The notes: generated by a model from the sequence alone, not told the origin. A stretch of DNA of 42,312 nucleotides from an uncultured Bacteroidia bacterium (GCA_903923905.1 CAIXZH010000032.1:1-42312); one strand, 5' to 3'. Positions 1 through 9,032 are shown, numbered from the stretch's first letter. Made by a program: numbers and translations.

Positions 1-288
1 AAATAAACAAAAGAGAAATATTAACTAATGGTTAATTAAAATATAAATTACAATAAATTAAATAATTAAGTTGTTTAAAACTTAATCAAAACAGTTCAAA
101 TATCAAACTATTTTAAAAAACAAGAAAAATCAAGAAAAGATTTTCACAAAAAAAACAATCTATATTAATTATCATCTTTAAATCTTTATATAAAATATAA
201 ATATAATACATTAAAAATAATTAAATTGGACATTTAATTAATAGGTTTAAATTTGTGTGAATTTAGTGAAATAAAAATTGTTTGAGAA
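1..288. other. Extremely AT-rich non-coding leader
   Basis: No credible gene is seen here. A hand count gives about 42 G+C in 288 bases (about 15%), far below the rest of the window. The last 65 bases carry a good Bacteroidota-type promoter for the response regulator that follows. No DnaA-box cluster, tRNA or obvious repeat array is visible. Confidence 0.8.
226..255 (+). promoter_or_regulatory. Bacteroidota-type promoter for the response regulator
   Basis: TTG at 226-228 is followed after 19 bases by TAAATTTG at 248-255, a perfect match to the -7 consensus TAnnTTTG with spacing inside the 17-23 base range reported for this phylum. The predicted start of transcription (about 262) leaves a leader of about 27 bases before the ATG at 289. 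Confidence 0.55.
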
Positions 289-675
289 ATGAATTTGGAT
301 AACAAATTGTCAATTCTTTTAGTTGAAGATAATGAACTGAACCAGCGACTTATGAAAATAAGTTTAGCTCGTTTTAATTATATAGTTACAATAGCTGTTA
401 ATGGATTAGAAGGTGTTCAAATATTTAGTAATCAAAGATTTGATATTATATTAATGGATATTATGATGCCTGTAATGGATGGTTTTGAATCTACAAAACA
501 TATTAGGAATATAGAATTTAAGAATCCGGAATTAGGCCATATTCCAATTATTGCATTTACCGCTAATACAATAAATAATGATCGCGAAAAGTGTATTAAA
601 GCTGGTATGGATGATATTCTTGAAAAACCGTTTGACATTATTAAATTTCGAAAGGTACTAAGTTCATTGCCATAA
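289..675 (+). CDS. Single-domain response regulator (CheY-like receiver)
   Basis: This 128-residue protein is a receiver domain with no output domain. The acidic pocket is E13/D14, the phospho-acceptor is D57 in the segment LMDIMMPVMDG, the switch Thr is T91 in AFTAN, and the conserved lysine is K113 in LEKPF. The motif DIMMPVMDGFE plus the pattern xGMDDxLEKP is typical of receivers that partner with hybrid histidine kinases or HPt proteins. No kinase is adjacent, so it is an orphan whose partner lies elsewhere. It is preceded by its own promoter-like motif, and ruvB follows 61 bases later with a second one. The family call is firm; the pathway is unknown. Confidence 0.93.
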   Translation: MNLDNKLSILLVEDNELNQRLMKISLARFNYIVTIAVNGLEGVQIFSNQRFDIILMDIMMPVMDGFESTKHIRNIEFKNPELGHIPIIAFTANTINNDREKCIKAGMDDILEKPFDIIKFRKVLSSLP

Positions 676-700
676 AACTAATGAATTGTATATAATTTTG
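667..700 (+). promoter_or_regulatory. Possible promoter for ruvB
   Basis: TTG at 667-669 and TAATTTTG at 693-700 (TAnnTTTG) are separated by 23 bases. The motif lies in the gap between the response regulator and ruvB and would give a leader of about 30 bases. Confidence 0.4.
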
Positions 701-736
701 ATAAGATGAATTATACTTATAAGCAGCCAGAGTGTT

Positions 737-1762
737 ATGAACGATATTATTAATCTTCATGGTAATTGTACTGATAATATTGATTATGAGTTTGATAATA
801 AATTAAGACCACTCAGATTCTGTGATTTTAGTGGTCAGGGAAAAATTGTTGAAAATCTTAAAATATTTGTCAAGGCTGCAGTAATGAGAGGAGAGTCGCT
901 AGATCATGTATTATTACATGGTCCGCCTGGTTTGGGTAAAACCACTTTATCCAATATAATAGCAAACGAATTAGGAGTTAATCTCAAACTTACCTCCGGA
1001 CCTGTACTTGATAAACCAGGTGATTTAGCGGGTGTTCTCACTAATCTTGAGAATAATGATGTCCTTTTTATTGATGAAATTCACAGGTTAAGTCCTGTCG
1101 TTGAAGAATATCTATACTCAGCAATGGAAGATTATCGAATAGATATCATGATAGATAAAGGTCCTGGTGCCAGATCTATTCAGCTTGATCTTAATCATTT
1201 CACTTTGATTGGTGCAACAACAAGAAGTGGATTACTTACAGCTCCATTAAGAGCACGATTTGGAATTAATTGTCACTTGGAATACTATGACATAGAAGTT
1301 TTGACAGATATTGTAAAGCGTTCAGCAAAAATTCTTGATGTGAAAATACACCAGGATGGCGCTATTGAAATTGCGCGCCGAAGTAGAGGTACACCCCGAA
1401 TAGTTAATGCATTATTGCGTCGAGTGCGTGATTTTGCCATGGTAAAGGGGAATGGAGATATTGATATTGAAATTACGCGTTATTCATTAGAGGCTTTAAA
1501 TATTGATAAATATGGTCTTGATGAGATGGATAATAGAATTTTAAGTTCTATTATTGATAAATTTAAAGGTGGACCAATTGGCCTATCCACTATTGCAACG
1601 GCAGTAGGTGAGGATCCGGGAACAATTGAGGAAGTTTATGAACCATTTTTAATAAAGGAGGGTTTCCTTAAACGCACACCTCGAGGACGTGAAGCGACAG
1701 AATTAGCCTTTAATCATCTAGGAAGAATATATAAAAAAGCTAATGGACAAACTCTCTTTTAG
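737..1762 (+). CDS. ruvB: Holliday junction branch-migration helicase RuvB
   Basis: RuvB is the AAA+ motor that, with RuvA, drives Holliday junction branch migration during recombinational repair. The 341 residues match the usual length. Visible motifs are Walker [10 protein letters not shown] (about residues 62-70), Walker B DEIHRL, sensor 1 GATTRSG, the arginine-finger segment RARFG, and a C-terminal winged helix ending with the conserved KRTPRGRE. ruvA and ruvC are not in the window, which is common because the ruv genes are often dispersed. The gene ends 2 bases before the convergent cyclotransferase gene, so there is no room for a separate terminator. Confidence 0.98.
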   Translation: MNDIINLHGNCTDNIDYEFDNKLRPLRFCDFSGQGKIVENLKIFVKAAVMRGESLDHVLLHGPPGLGKTTLSNIIANELGVNLKLTSGPVLDKPGDLAGVLTNLENNDVLFIDEIHRLSPVVEEYLYSAMEDYRIDIMIDKGPGARSIQLDLNHFTLIGATTRSGLLTAPLRARFGINCHLEYYDIEVLTDIVKRSAKILDVKIHQDGAIEIARRSRGTPRIVNALLRRVRDFAMVKGNGDIDIEITRYSLEALNIDKYGLDEMDNRILSSIIDKFKGGPIGLSTIATAVGEDPGTIEEVYEPFLIKEGFLKRTPRGREATELAFNHLGRIYKKANGQTLF

Positions 1763-1764
1763 AA

Positions 1765-2847
1765 TTATTTTTTATTTTTAACTAATTCAATTTCAAAAAT
1801 TTTTGGCCAAAGTTTTCCAGTTACATAAATTTTATTTTTGTCATGATCATATGCAATTCCGTTGAGTACATCTACAGGAGATTTTTGATTGAAAAGATTT
1901 GCAGAGAGTAGTCCTTTAAGATTTATTTCTGCCACTATTTTACCTGTTTTAGGATCAATGATTACTACTGTATCGGATGTCCATATATTAGCCCATATTT
2001 CTCCGTTAATATATTCGAGTTCATTTATATTTTGAACAGTACTCTCTCTATTACATACCTGAATTTTCTTAATTTCTTTTAAAGTTTCCGGATCAATATA
2101 ATAAAGAAATTCTGTACCATCACTCATAATTAGATATTTGCCATCATTAGTTAAACCCCAACCTTGTTCATTTTTATAATTCCAGGATTTTATTAACTCA
2201 AAAGTATCCGCATTACGGACAAATCCAATTTGTGATTTATAGGTTAGCTGGTACAATTTCCCGTTAAAAATAGTAATACCCTCACCAAAATATTGTTTTT
2301 CAAGTTTATACTCTTTTATAATTTTCCAATTAGAAAGATCAGTTTTGTATATTGCTGAACTACCTTCCTGACCAGTTCCTTCATATAAAAAACCATTTTT
2401 AATCTCAAATCCTTCTGTAAAGTGTTCAATATTATGAGGATAAGATTTTATTATTTTATAAGACAATTTTTGTGGTGTTTGATCTGAAAGAAGAAGAAAT
2501 TCACTATAATTTTCTCCTTTGATACCATCGTCAGTAATAGCTATTGCTTTTAAATAATGAGTACCAACTACAAGATTTTCAGTATTAATTTCGTATGTAA
2601 ATTCAGTTTTATTACTTGTAAAAAGAGATTTTCCATCAAGAAATAATTCAGTTTTACGTAGAGAGCCATCTTTAATTTTGGTTTTAAGGGCTACTTGTAA
2701 TTTATTTCCAACGATATACTTCGAATTTTTTGGCATTATATTGATAGAAGTTACAGGTGGTCGTGTTCTTTTGGAGGATTGAGCACAATTCAACAATAAG
2801 CAAGATATAGAAAAAACGATTAAGATACATATACTGAGTGCTCTCAT
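1765..2847 (-). CDS. Glutaminyl-peptide cyclotransferase, lipoprotein
   Basis: This resembles bacterial and plant-type glutamine cyclotransferases, five-bladed beta-propellers that convert N-terminal Gln to pyroglutamate. Recognisable segments are HFTEGFEI, YEGTGQEGSS, FGEGITI, YQLTYKS, EGWGLT-like NEQGWGLT, LIMSDGT, NELEYINGEIWANIW and NGIAYD. The start is placed at the ATG at 2847 because it gives a classic lipoprotein signal (MRALSICILIVFSISCLLLNC). A longer reading frame back to 2901 adds 18 residues that spoil it. Between the lipid anchor and the propeller is a segment of about 110 residues resembling an Ig-like or Big-type domain (VTSINIMPKNSKYIVGNKLQ). The likely location is the periplasm or outer membrane. 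Confidence 0.88.
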   Translation of the reverse strand: MRALSICILIVFSISCLLLNCAQSSKRTRPPVTSINIMPKNSKYIVGNKLQVALKTKIKDGSLRKTELFLDGKSLFTSNKTEFTYEINTENLVVGTHYLKAIAITDDGIKGENYSEFLLLSDQTPQKLSYKIIKSYPHNIEHFTEGFEIKNGFLYEGTGQEGSSAIYKTDLSNWKIIKEYKLEKQYFGEGITIFNGKLYQLTYKSQIGFVRNADTFELIKSWNYKNEQGWGLTNDGKYLIMSDGTEFLYYIDPETLKEIKKIQVCNRESTVQNINELEYINGEIWANIWTSDTVVIIDPKTGKIVAEINLKGLLSANLFNQKSPVDVLNGIAYDHDKNKIYVTGKLWPKIFEIELVKNKK

Positions 2848-2986
2848 AATCAAATTACAAGTGAATAAACAAATCAAATTAAAAACCTGAAAATTATACA
2901 AAATTCAGATGCTATCAACAATAAGCTCTGAATTATTAACATTGCTTCACGTGGAACATTCAATTTTTAGATTTTTACAAAAAAGG

Positions 2987-3015
2987 TAGCTTAACAAGCT
3001 AAAGCATTATCTTTG
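2987..3015 (+). promoter_or_regulatory. -7 element and small dyad ahead of the flippase gene
   Basis: TATCTTTG at 3008-3015 matches TAnnTTTG exactly. Just upstream is a perfect dyad TAGCTT-AAC-AAGCTA (2987-3001). No good -33 TTG is seen at the expected spacing, so the promoter may be activator-dependent, or the dyad may be an operator. Because the -7 box overlaps the TTG at 3013, transcription should start near 3021. That rules out a start codon at 3013 and supports the one at 3043. Confidence 0.45.
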
Positions 3016-3042
3016 TACTTTGTTTTAATTTTAGGAAATACT

Positions 3043-4545
3043 TTGAGTGTATTAAAAAAACTTGCTGGAGAGACTGTTATTTACGGTGTACCCAGTATTA
3101 TAGGTAGATTTTTGAATTGGTGGCTGACTCCTCTTTACGCCTGGATGTTTTTACCAGACGAGTTTGGAATTTTAAGCAACATTCTGGCATATGTTGCTTT
3201 TCTTCAGGTTGTACTTACTTATGGAATGGAAACCTCTTACTTCAGATTTGCGGGCAGAAGTGAACATCCTGAAAAGGTTTTTTCAACTACAATGTTTTCT
3301 TTAGGTGTTACTTCATTGCTATTTATCGTTATTATTTTTGGCTTTTCAAAAAATATTTCTAGCTGGATAAGTTATGAAGGGCATCGGAATTATATAATTT
3401 GGATGGGAATTACAGTTGCACTGGATGCTTTGTCTGCAATTCCTTTTGCCAAACTAAGGTTAGAATCACGACCTGTCAGGTTTGCAATTTTAAAGACAGT
3501 AAATATTGCATTAAGTATAGCCTTGAATTTGTTTTGGATTTTATTATGTCCTAAAATTCTACTATCAAACCCACATTCGATCATACGTTATATTTATAAT
3601 CCTAATATTGGTATTGGCTATGCATTTTTATCTTATCTTGTGGCCTCAGCAGTTACCCTGCTATTATTTCTTCCGGACCTTGGATTAAAAAAATCCAATT
3701 TTGATGGTCATCTGTTAAAGAAAATGCTAAAATATGGTTGGCCAATATTAGTTATAGGCATTGCAGGTATGGTTAACCTGAATATTGATAAAATTCTATT
3801 ACCAAAACTTTTAGTTAATTCAGTTAACCCTATATTTGAATTAGGGGTATATTCGGCAAGTGGAAAACTGGCTATCCTTATGGCCCTATTTATTCAGGCA
3901 TTTAGGTTCTCTTTTGAACCATTTTTATTTTCCCATTATAAGAATGAAGACTCTAAAAAAGTCTATGCAGTGATAATGAAATACTTTGTAATCCTCGGCC
4001 TCATAATCTTTTTAGGTGTGATGTTCAACATGGATATTTTAAAATTCTTTATTGGATCAACTCAATCTGGGTATCATGAAGGGATTAAAGTTGTTCCTTG
4101 GTTACTGATGGGAAATTTGTTTTTAGGGATCTTTTACACCCAATCATTATGGTATAAATTGACTGATCAGACTTATTTTGGAGCACGTTTTGCAATTATT
4201 GGTGCAGCAATTACCATAGTTTTGAATATTCTTTTTATTCCTCGCTTCGGTTATATGGCATGCGGATATGCATTTTTTACAGCATCCTTAATTATGACAG
4301 TTATTTCATATTTCGTTGGACAGAAATATTTTCCAGTTAAATATGATTTGAAACAAATAGGTATGTATTTGATCATTGCTCTGATTTTGTATGAAATATC
4401 AAAAATTCTTGTTTTTGATCATAAAATTTTGCAGGTTGGATTTAATACTATTTTATTTATAGTCTTTTTCATGGTTATATGGATAAAAGAAAAGTCAGAT
4501 TTGAAAGGATTATTTAACTTTAGAAGGAAGAGAATTGAAGAGTAG
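3043..4545 (+). CDS. Polysaccharide flippase, Wzx/MATE-like (MOP superfamily)
   Basis: This polytopic membrane protein of about 500 residues has around 14 hydrophobic segments and starts LSVLKKLAGETVIYGVPSI, the typical opening of Bacteroidota oligosaccharide flippases. Such proteins move lipid-linked glycans across the inner membrane. Charged residues conserved in the family include the R in YFRFAGR and the K in NIDKILLPKLL. The start is taken as TTG 3043, preceded by TTAGGAAATA; the in-frame TTG at 3013 lies inside a -7 promoter box. dut follows after 51 bases. The glycan it carries cannot be told from sequence. Confidence 0.88.
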   Translation: MSVLKKLAGETVIYGVPSIIGRFLNWWLTPLYAWMFLPDEFGILSNILAYVAFLQVVLTYGMETSYFRFAGRSEHPEKVFSTTMFSLGVTSLLFIVIIFGFSKNISSWISYEGHRNYIIWMGITVALDALSAIPFAKLRLESRPVRFAILKTVNIALSIALNLFWILLCPKILLSNPHSIIRYIYNPNIGIGYAFLSYLVASAVTLLLFLPDLGLKKSNFDGHLLKKMLKYGWPILVIGIAGMVNLNIDKILLPKLLVNSVNPIFELGVYSASGKLAILMALFIQAFRFSFEPFLFSHYKNEDSKKVYAVIMKYFVILGLIIFLGVMFNMDILKFFIGSTQSGYHEGIKVVPWLLMGNLFLGIFYTQSLWYKLTDQTYFGARFAIIGAAITIVLNILFIPRFGYMACGYAFFTASLIMTVISYFVGQKYFPVKYDLKQIGMYLIIALILYEISKILVFDHKILQVGFNTILFIVFFMVIWIKEKSDLKGLFNFRRKRIEE

Positions 4546-4596
4546 AGATTCGAATAGTTTACTATCTTAGCAGATTGAAAAATAAAATTTCTTTGG

Positions 4597-5031
4597 ATGA
4601 AAGTAAAGATTGTCAATAAATCGTTGAACGAATTACCGGAATATAGTACACAACATGCAGCCGGACTCGATTTGAGGGCAAATCTGACTGACGCGGTAAT
4701 CCTTGAACCCTTAGAACGGAAACTTATTCCAACAGGATTATATATGGAATTGCCTGTTGGATTTGAAGCACAGGTAAGGCCAAGAAGTGGTTTAGCGCTG
4801 AAAAAGGGAATAACTGTCCTAAATTCTCCCGGAACCATTGATGCAGATTATCGTGGTGAAATACAGGTTATACTTATTAATCTTTCCTCTGAGAAATTTG
4901 TTATTCAACATGGTGAAAGAATTGCTCAAATGATAGTTGCTTCACACGAGAAAGTGAATTGGGAAAAAGTTGAATTTTTGGAAGATACTGTCAGGGGTAT
5001 TGGTGGATTTGGACATACCGGCAAACATTGA
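4597..5031 (+). CDS. dut: dUTP diphosphatase
   Basis: This trimeric dUTPase hydrolyses dUTP to dUMP and diphosphate, keeping uracil out of DNA and supplying thymidylate synthesis. All five family motifs are present in order: AAGLDLRA (I), RPRSGLA (II), [10 protein letters not shown] (III), GERIAQMIV (IV) and [10 protein letters not shown] (V). The length of 144 residues is standard. It sits between the flippase and a TPR lipoprotein gene, a gene order seen in many Bacteroidota genomes from general knowledge, and is probably co-transcribed with them. Confidence 0.98.
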   Translation: MKVKIVNKSLNELPEYSTQHAAGLDLRANLTDAVILEPLERKLIPTGLYMELPVGFEAQVRPRSGLALKKGITVLNSPGTIDADYRGEIQVILINLSSEKFVIQHGERIAQMIVASHEKVNWEKVEFLEDTVRGIGGFGHTGKH

Positions 5032-5069
5032 AGTGTTGATTGGCCTGTATAGAATTAAAACGAAATAGA

Positions 5070-6848
5070 ATGACAAGAAAGGGAAGATCGATTTGTTTTT
5101 TTTTAGTTACAATTAGTTTAATTGCTGTTTTTTCTTGTAAAATCACAAAACCTGTCTCTTCGATAAGTAGTAGTTTTAAGGCTTCCATTGATTCAACTGA
5201 AGTAAAGCTTAGCGAAGAAGCCCGTAAAGAATTTGAATATCTTTTTATAGATGGATTAAAACAAAAAACTTTGGGAAATACAGATGATGCGATAAAAATA
5301 TTTTCGCGTTGTCTTGAAATTGATCCTCGATCAGCAGCAACGCTTTACGAGATGGCAAACATTCATATTTCAAAAGGAGATTTTCAAAGTTCGATGTTCT
5401 TACTAGAAAAGGCTGTTTTGATTAATCCTAATAATCAGTACTATCATCTTTCGTTGGTAAAGGTTTATCAGCAAAACAAATTGTTTGAAAAAGCGGCTTC
5501 AGAATATGAAACTCTTGCCAGTTTAGTACCCGATAATCCCGATTTTCCTTTTTATCAGGCCGCATTAAGGGTAATGGCAGGGAAAAATGATCAGGCCCTG
5601 GTATTGTATAACCAACTTGAACAAAAATTGGGCATTTCAGAGCCTATTGCTGTTGGAAAACAACAAATCTATATCCAGCTTGGGAATAAACCAGCTGCCT
5701 ATAGCGAGATTGAAAAGCTTATTCAAGCTAATCCTACAGTACCAAAATATTACGGTTTGCTAGCTGATATGTATCTGGCAGATCAGAACAGGGAGAAAGC
5801 ACTTGAAAATTATGATAAAATTCTCAAGCTTGATCCAAACGACGGCTTTGTCCATCTGTCAATTGCAAATTATTATCTGGAAGGTAATGATTCAATCAAA
5901 GCATTTGAACATATCAAATTGGCTTTTAGGAACTCATTACTGGAATTTGAGACGAAAGCTCAAATGTATTTATTGCTAATCAAACCAGGTGCATCAAAAA
6001 TATCGGATAAACTTCAATATGAATTGCTTCACATCTTAATTGATTCTCATATCGATGATGATCGGCCGCGAGCATTAATGGTAGACTATTATCAAGGTAA
6101 AAAACAGTTGGAAGAGGCCCGAAAACAAATCAGACTTGTACTCGATATGAAAAAAGACAATTACCAGTATTGGGAACGTCTTTTATTGATTAATAACGAT
6201 TTAATGGATTGGTCAACGATGGATGCTGACTGTAAAAAAGCCTTGGAATATTTTCCCGGTCAACCTTTGATTTATATTCTTAAATCTGTTGGTTTGTTAC
6301 AACAAAAGAAATATATAGAACTACTTAGTGTAATCGATTCTGGTTTGGTAAATGTGAAGAGTGATAATAAAATTCTTTCACAATTTTATACTTACCGTGC
6401 TGAGGCTTACTATAATTTGAAACGATTTAACGAAGCCTTTGATGTTTTTGATAAGGTTGTAGAACTGGATCCTGAAAACTATATGGCAATGAATAATTAT
6501 GCCTATTATCTTTCCTTAAAAGGAGAACATCTGGGTATTGCTGAAAAATTGAGTGCCAAAGTGATCCAGGCCAATCCGGATAATGCAACGTATCTGGATA
6601 CTTATGCATGGGTGTTTTTTATGAAAAAAGATTATCAGTTGGCAAAGTTTTACATGGAAACTGCCTTATCAAAAGCAACAGAAGATAGTGCTGTTTTAAT
6701 TGAGCATTATGGGGATATCCTATTTTACCTTAATGAAAAGGATAACGCATTACTTCAATGGAAGAAATCACTTGAAAAGGGGAATCCTTCTAAAATTCTC
6801 AAACAGAAAATCGCCGAGGAAAGATATATTGAAACAAAAGAAAACTAA
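5070..6848 (+). CDS. Tetratricopeptide-repeat lipoprotein
   Basis: After a lipoprotein signal with the lipobox VFSC, the protein is a long array of TPR units across nearly its whole length of about 592 residues, for example AIKIFSRCLEIDP, KALENYDKILKLDPND and EAFDVFDKVVELDPENY. The ATG at 5070 is preferred over the upstream TTG at 5040 because it puts the basic n-region (MTRKGR) directly before the hydrophobic core. TPR lipoproteins serve as scaffolds in envelope assembly. The next gene encodes a LolA-like lipoprotein and the one after it an EnvC-like factor, so a role in envelope biogenesis is plausible but not proven. Confidence 0.88.
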   Translation: MTRKGRSICFFLVTISLIAVFSCKITKPVSSISSSFKASIDSTEVKLSEEARKEFEYLFIDGLKQKTLGNTDDAIKIFSRCLEIDPRSAATLYEMANIHISKGDFQSSMFLLEKAVLINPNNQYYHLSLVKVYQQNKLFEKAASEYETLASLVPDNPDFPFYQAALRVMAGKNDQALVLYNQLEQKLGISEPIAVGKQQIYIQLGNKPAAYSEIEKLIQANPTVPKYYGLLADMYLADQNREKALENYDKILKLDPNDGFVHLSIANYYLEGNDSIKAFEHIKLAFRNSLLEFETKAQMYLLLIKPGASKISDKLQYELLHILIDSHIDDDRPRALMVDYYQGKKQLEEARKQIRLVLDMKKDNYQYWERLLLINNDLMDWSTMDADCKKALEYFPGQPLIYILKSVGLLQQKKYIELLSVIDSGLVNVKSDNKILSQFYTYRAEAYYNLKRFNEAFDVFDKVVELDPENYMAMNNYAYYLSLKGEHLGIAEKLSAKVIQANPDNATYLDTYAWVFFMKKDYQLAKFYMETALSKATEDSAVLIEHYGDILFYLNEKDNALLQWKKSLEKGNPSKILKQKIAEERYIETKEN

Positions 6849-6852
6849 TTTT

Positions 6853-7731
6853 ATGAGTGCCCCAAAACAATTCTTTAATTACTTTTTATATTTAGTTATT
6901 CTTGCATTTTTATTACAGAATTGTAAACAAGCAGAAAAAATTGTCCTGCCGAAACGAATTAAACACTACAGCGTTGGGAAGGTAATTAAATTAGTCAGTG
7001 AGCGGTCTTTAAAATATGAAACTTTATCTGTTCGAAAGGTAGCTGTGTCGCTTTCCAATGAAGGAAAGGTTACCTCTGTTCGGGGATCCTATAAAATCCG
7101 ACGAGATAGTATTATTCAGATATATGCTCAGAAACTTGCTATCCCGGTTGGAAAAATTGAGGTGAATACAGATTCATTTAAAGTAGTATATTTTATTGAT
7201 CAAAAATTGTATGTCGGTAAGAATAGTTATTTAACCAAACTTCTAGGAATAGACATCGATTTTGGTGTATTGCAGGCATTACTTAGTAATAAACTATTTT
7301 CATTCAGACAAGATCCTAAGGATAAAGATTTTAGAGAATTTGTTTGTGATATTGAGGATAATATGTATAAAATATCTTCCATTCGCGATCGTAAATTACG
7401 GAGGTTTAACAAGAATGAAGAGGCTCTTGAAAGATATCGTAACCGTCTGGATATTGGTCATCTGATTAAGCAAGATATCTATATTGATCCGGATTCATTT
7501 GTAGTTAAAAAAATGATATTTAATGATCTGGAAAGTAATAAGGGGGTAAAGCTTGAGTTTTCAAAATATGAGAAGGTAGATGAACAATGGTTTCCCGGCC
7601 TAATAGAAATCGCTTTAACTGGACAAAAAAAGATTGAATTATCTATTGAGATGTCCAAAGTAAGCCTGGATGATGAAAAAACCTTTGGATTTTCTGTTTC
7701 TCCAAAGTATAGGAAACAATTGATTGAATAA
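6853..7731 (+). CDS. DUF4292 family lipoprotein (LolA/LolB-like fold)
   Basis: The protein of about 292 residues starts with a lipoprotein-type signal (MSAPKQFFNYFLYLVILAFLLQNC) and then shows the DUF4292 pattern: a short linker, VSLSNEGKVTSVRGSYKIRRDSIIQI-type beta strands, and a C-terminal segment on substrate or lipid handling strands (KMIFNDLESNKGVKLEFSKYE). The family is thought to adopt the lipoprotein-carrier fold. An open frame extends upstream to 6700, but that part overlaps the TPR gene; the ATG at 6853 lies 4 bases after its stop and gives the signal peptide. It belongs to the same transcription unit as its neighbours. Confidence 0.85.
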   Translation: MSAPKQFFNYFLYLVILAFLLQNCKQAEKIVLPKRIKHYSVGKVIKLVSERSLKYETLSVRKVAVSLSNEGKVTSVRGSYKIRRDSIIQIYAQKLAIPVGKIEVNTDSFKVVYFIDQKLYVGKNSYLTKLLGIDIDFGVLQALLSNKLFSFRQDPKDKDFREFVCDIEDNMYKISSIRDRKLRRFNKNEEALERYRNRLDIGHLIKQDIYIDPDSFVVKKMIFNDLESNKGVKLEFSKYEKVDEQWFPGLIEIALTGQKKIELSIEMSKVSLDDEKTFGFSVSPKYRKQLIE

Positions 7732-7765
7732 TAAGTTTAGTGCAGTTAATGGTAATATTTTATCT

Positions 7766-8986
7766 GTGGAATATACTATTTTAAGACTATATAGGTTTAT
7801 AAGCTTTACTTTATTAGCTTGTGTTGCATTCAGTGCATTTGGTCAGTCACTTGAGGATCTCAGGAAGCATAAGGAAAAAACTGCATCAGAAATCGAATAC
7901 ATCAACACCTTATTGAAAGAGACCAATAGTAATGCGAAAGCTTCCCTTAACAGGCTTTCAGTTCTGGAAAAACAAATCAAACTACAGGATATTCTGATTA
8001 GTAATATTACAGGGGAAATTGGCTATCTTGATTCATCTATCAATCAGAATATAATACGTATTGATTCGCTTAGCATTGCACTTCAGTCTGTTAAAAGTAA
8101 GTATGCAGCCATGATACGGTATGCTAACAGGAATCAAAATAACAATAATCAATTGTTATTCATATTGTCTGCAAGTGATTTCAATCAAGCTTACAAACGG
8201 TTTATCTATTTAAGGCAGTATGCAGATTATAGGCGTAAACAGGCTGATAAAATTTCGTTATTTAAAAATTCAATTTCTGAGCAACTATTAGAATTTAATA
8301 AACGCAAGGATGAAAAGCAGCGTCTTTTAACTTCTAAGGTGAATCAAACTGTAATTATTGAACAGCGAAAGAAGCAACAAAAAGATGTTTATTCTGAGTT
8401 AAAGAAAAAAGAAAAGGACTTAAATTCAAAGCTGGACAGTCAAAGGAAGACTGAATTGAGATTGCAACAATTAATAGAGAGGGTTATTGCGGATGAGGCC
8501 AGGAAAGTAAGTCGTAAATCGTCTAAGGAAAAAGGTTTTATTTTGACTTCGGAAGAGAAGTTGTTATCTGGAGATTTTTCGAATAACAGAGGCAAATTTC
8601 CCTGGCCAGTGCAGCGGGGTATAATAACTGACCATTTTGGAGAACATCCTCATGCTGTTCTTAAATACGTTGTTATGCGCAATGCTGGTGTAGATATTAC
8701 AACTCAAGCAAATGCAAAAGCGCGTGCTATTTTTAAAGGAGAAGTAACCAAAGTTATCGCTATTCCAGGTGGAAATATAGCTGTTATTATTCGGCATGGC
8801 AATTACCTGACGGTTTATTCAAATTTAAGTGAGGTATTTGTAAAGGCTGGTCAGCAAGTTGAGGGCAAAGAAGAGATAGGCAATATTTTTACCGACAAGA
8901 ATGATGATAACAAGACTGTCCTGAAATTCCAGCTTTGGCGAGAAAACACGAAGCTAGACCCGGAGGAATGGTTAAAACTAATGTAA
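7766..8986 (+). CDS. EnvC-like coiled-coil protein with degenerate LytM (M23) domain
   Basis: After a signal peptide ending near AFGQ, the protein has long heptad-rich coiled coils (about residues 45-260 counting from 7724) and a C-terminal LytM/M23 domain (about 290-420). The zinc-ligand positions of active M23 peptidases are changed: the first His is N320 (in RNAGVD, the Asp is kept), the YxHL His is N367 (VYSNL), and the HxH pair is replaced in VLKFQL. It is therefore likely a non-catalytic activator of murein amidases, like EnvC, and not an endopeptidase. The start is uncertain: GTG 7766 gives a compact signal peptide, while TTG 7724 would overlap the previous gene by 8 bases. Confidence 0.88.
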   Translation: MEYTILRLYRFISFTLLACVAFSAFGQSLEDLRKHKEKTASEIEYINTLLKETNSNAKASLNRLSVLEKQIKLQDILISNITGEIGYLDSSINQNIIRIDSLSIALQSVKSKYAAMIRYANRNQNNNNQLLFILSASDFNQAYKRFIYLRQYADYRRKQADKISLFKNSISEQLLEFNKRKDEKQRLLTSKVNQTVIIEQRKKQQKDVYSELKKKEKDLNSKLDSQRKTELRLQQLIERVIADEARKVSRKSSKEKGFILTSEEKLLSGDFSNNRGKFPWPVQRGIITDHFGEHPHAVLKYVVMRNAGVDITTQANAKARAIFKGEVTKVIAIPGGNIAVIIRHGNYLTVYSNLSEVFVKAGQQVEGKEEIGNIFTDKNDDNKTVLKFQLWRENTKLDPEEWLKLM

Positions 8987-8987
8987 T

Positions 8988-9019
8988 GGCAAAAATGAAT
9001 CATCCCAATTTGCCTTTTT
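8988..9019 (+). terminator. Weak hairpin and T-run after the EnvC-like gene
   Basis: GGCAAA (8988-8993) can pair with TTTGCC (9009-9014), followed directly by five T. The stem is short and the loop is 15 bases, so this is only a possible terminator between convergent genes. Confidence 0.3.
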
Positions 9020-9032
9020 CCCGTACAATGTA

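Noticed and set aside
1-288. Replication origin in the AT-rich leader
   Set aside because: No cluster of DnaA-box-like sequences and no dnaA, dnaN or rpmH gene nearby; AT content alone is insufficient.
4419-4838. 139-residue open frame antisense to the flippase end and dut start
   Set aside because: It lies opposite two well-supported genes, has no family resemblance and no promoter; a shadow frame.
7766-8986. Active M23 murein endopeptidase
   Set aside because: Three of four metal-ligand positions are substituted.
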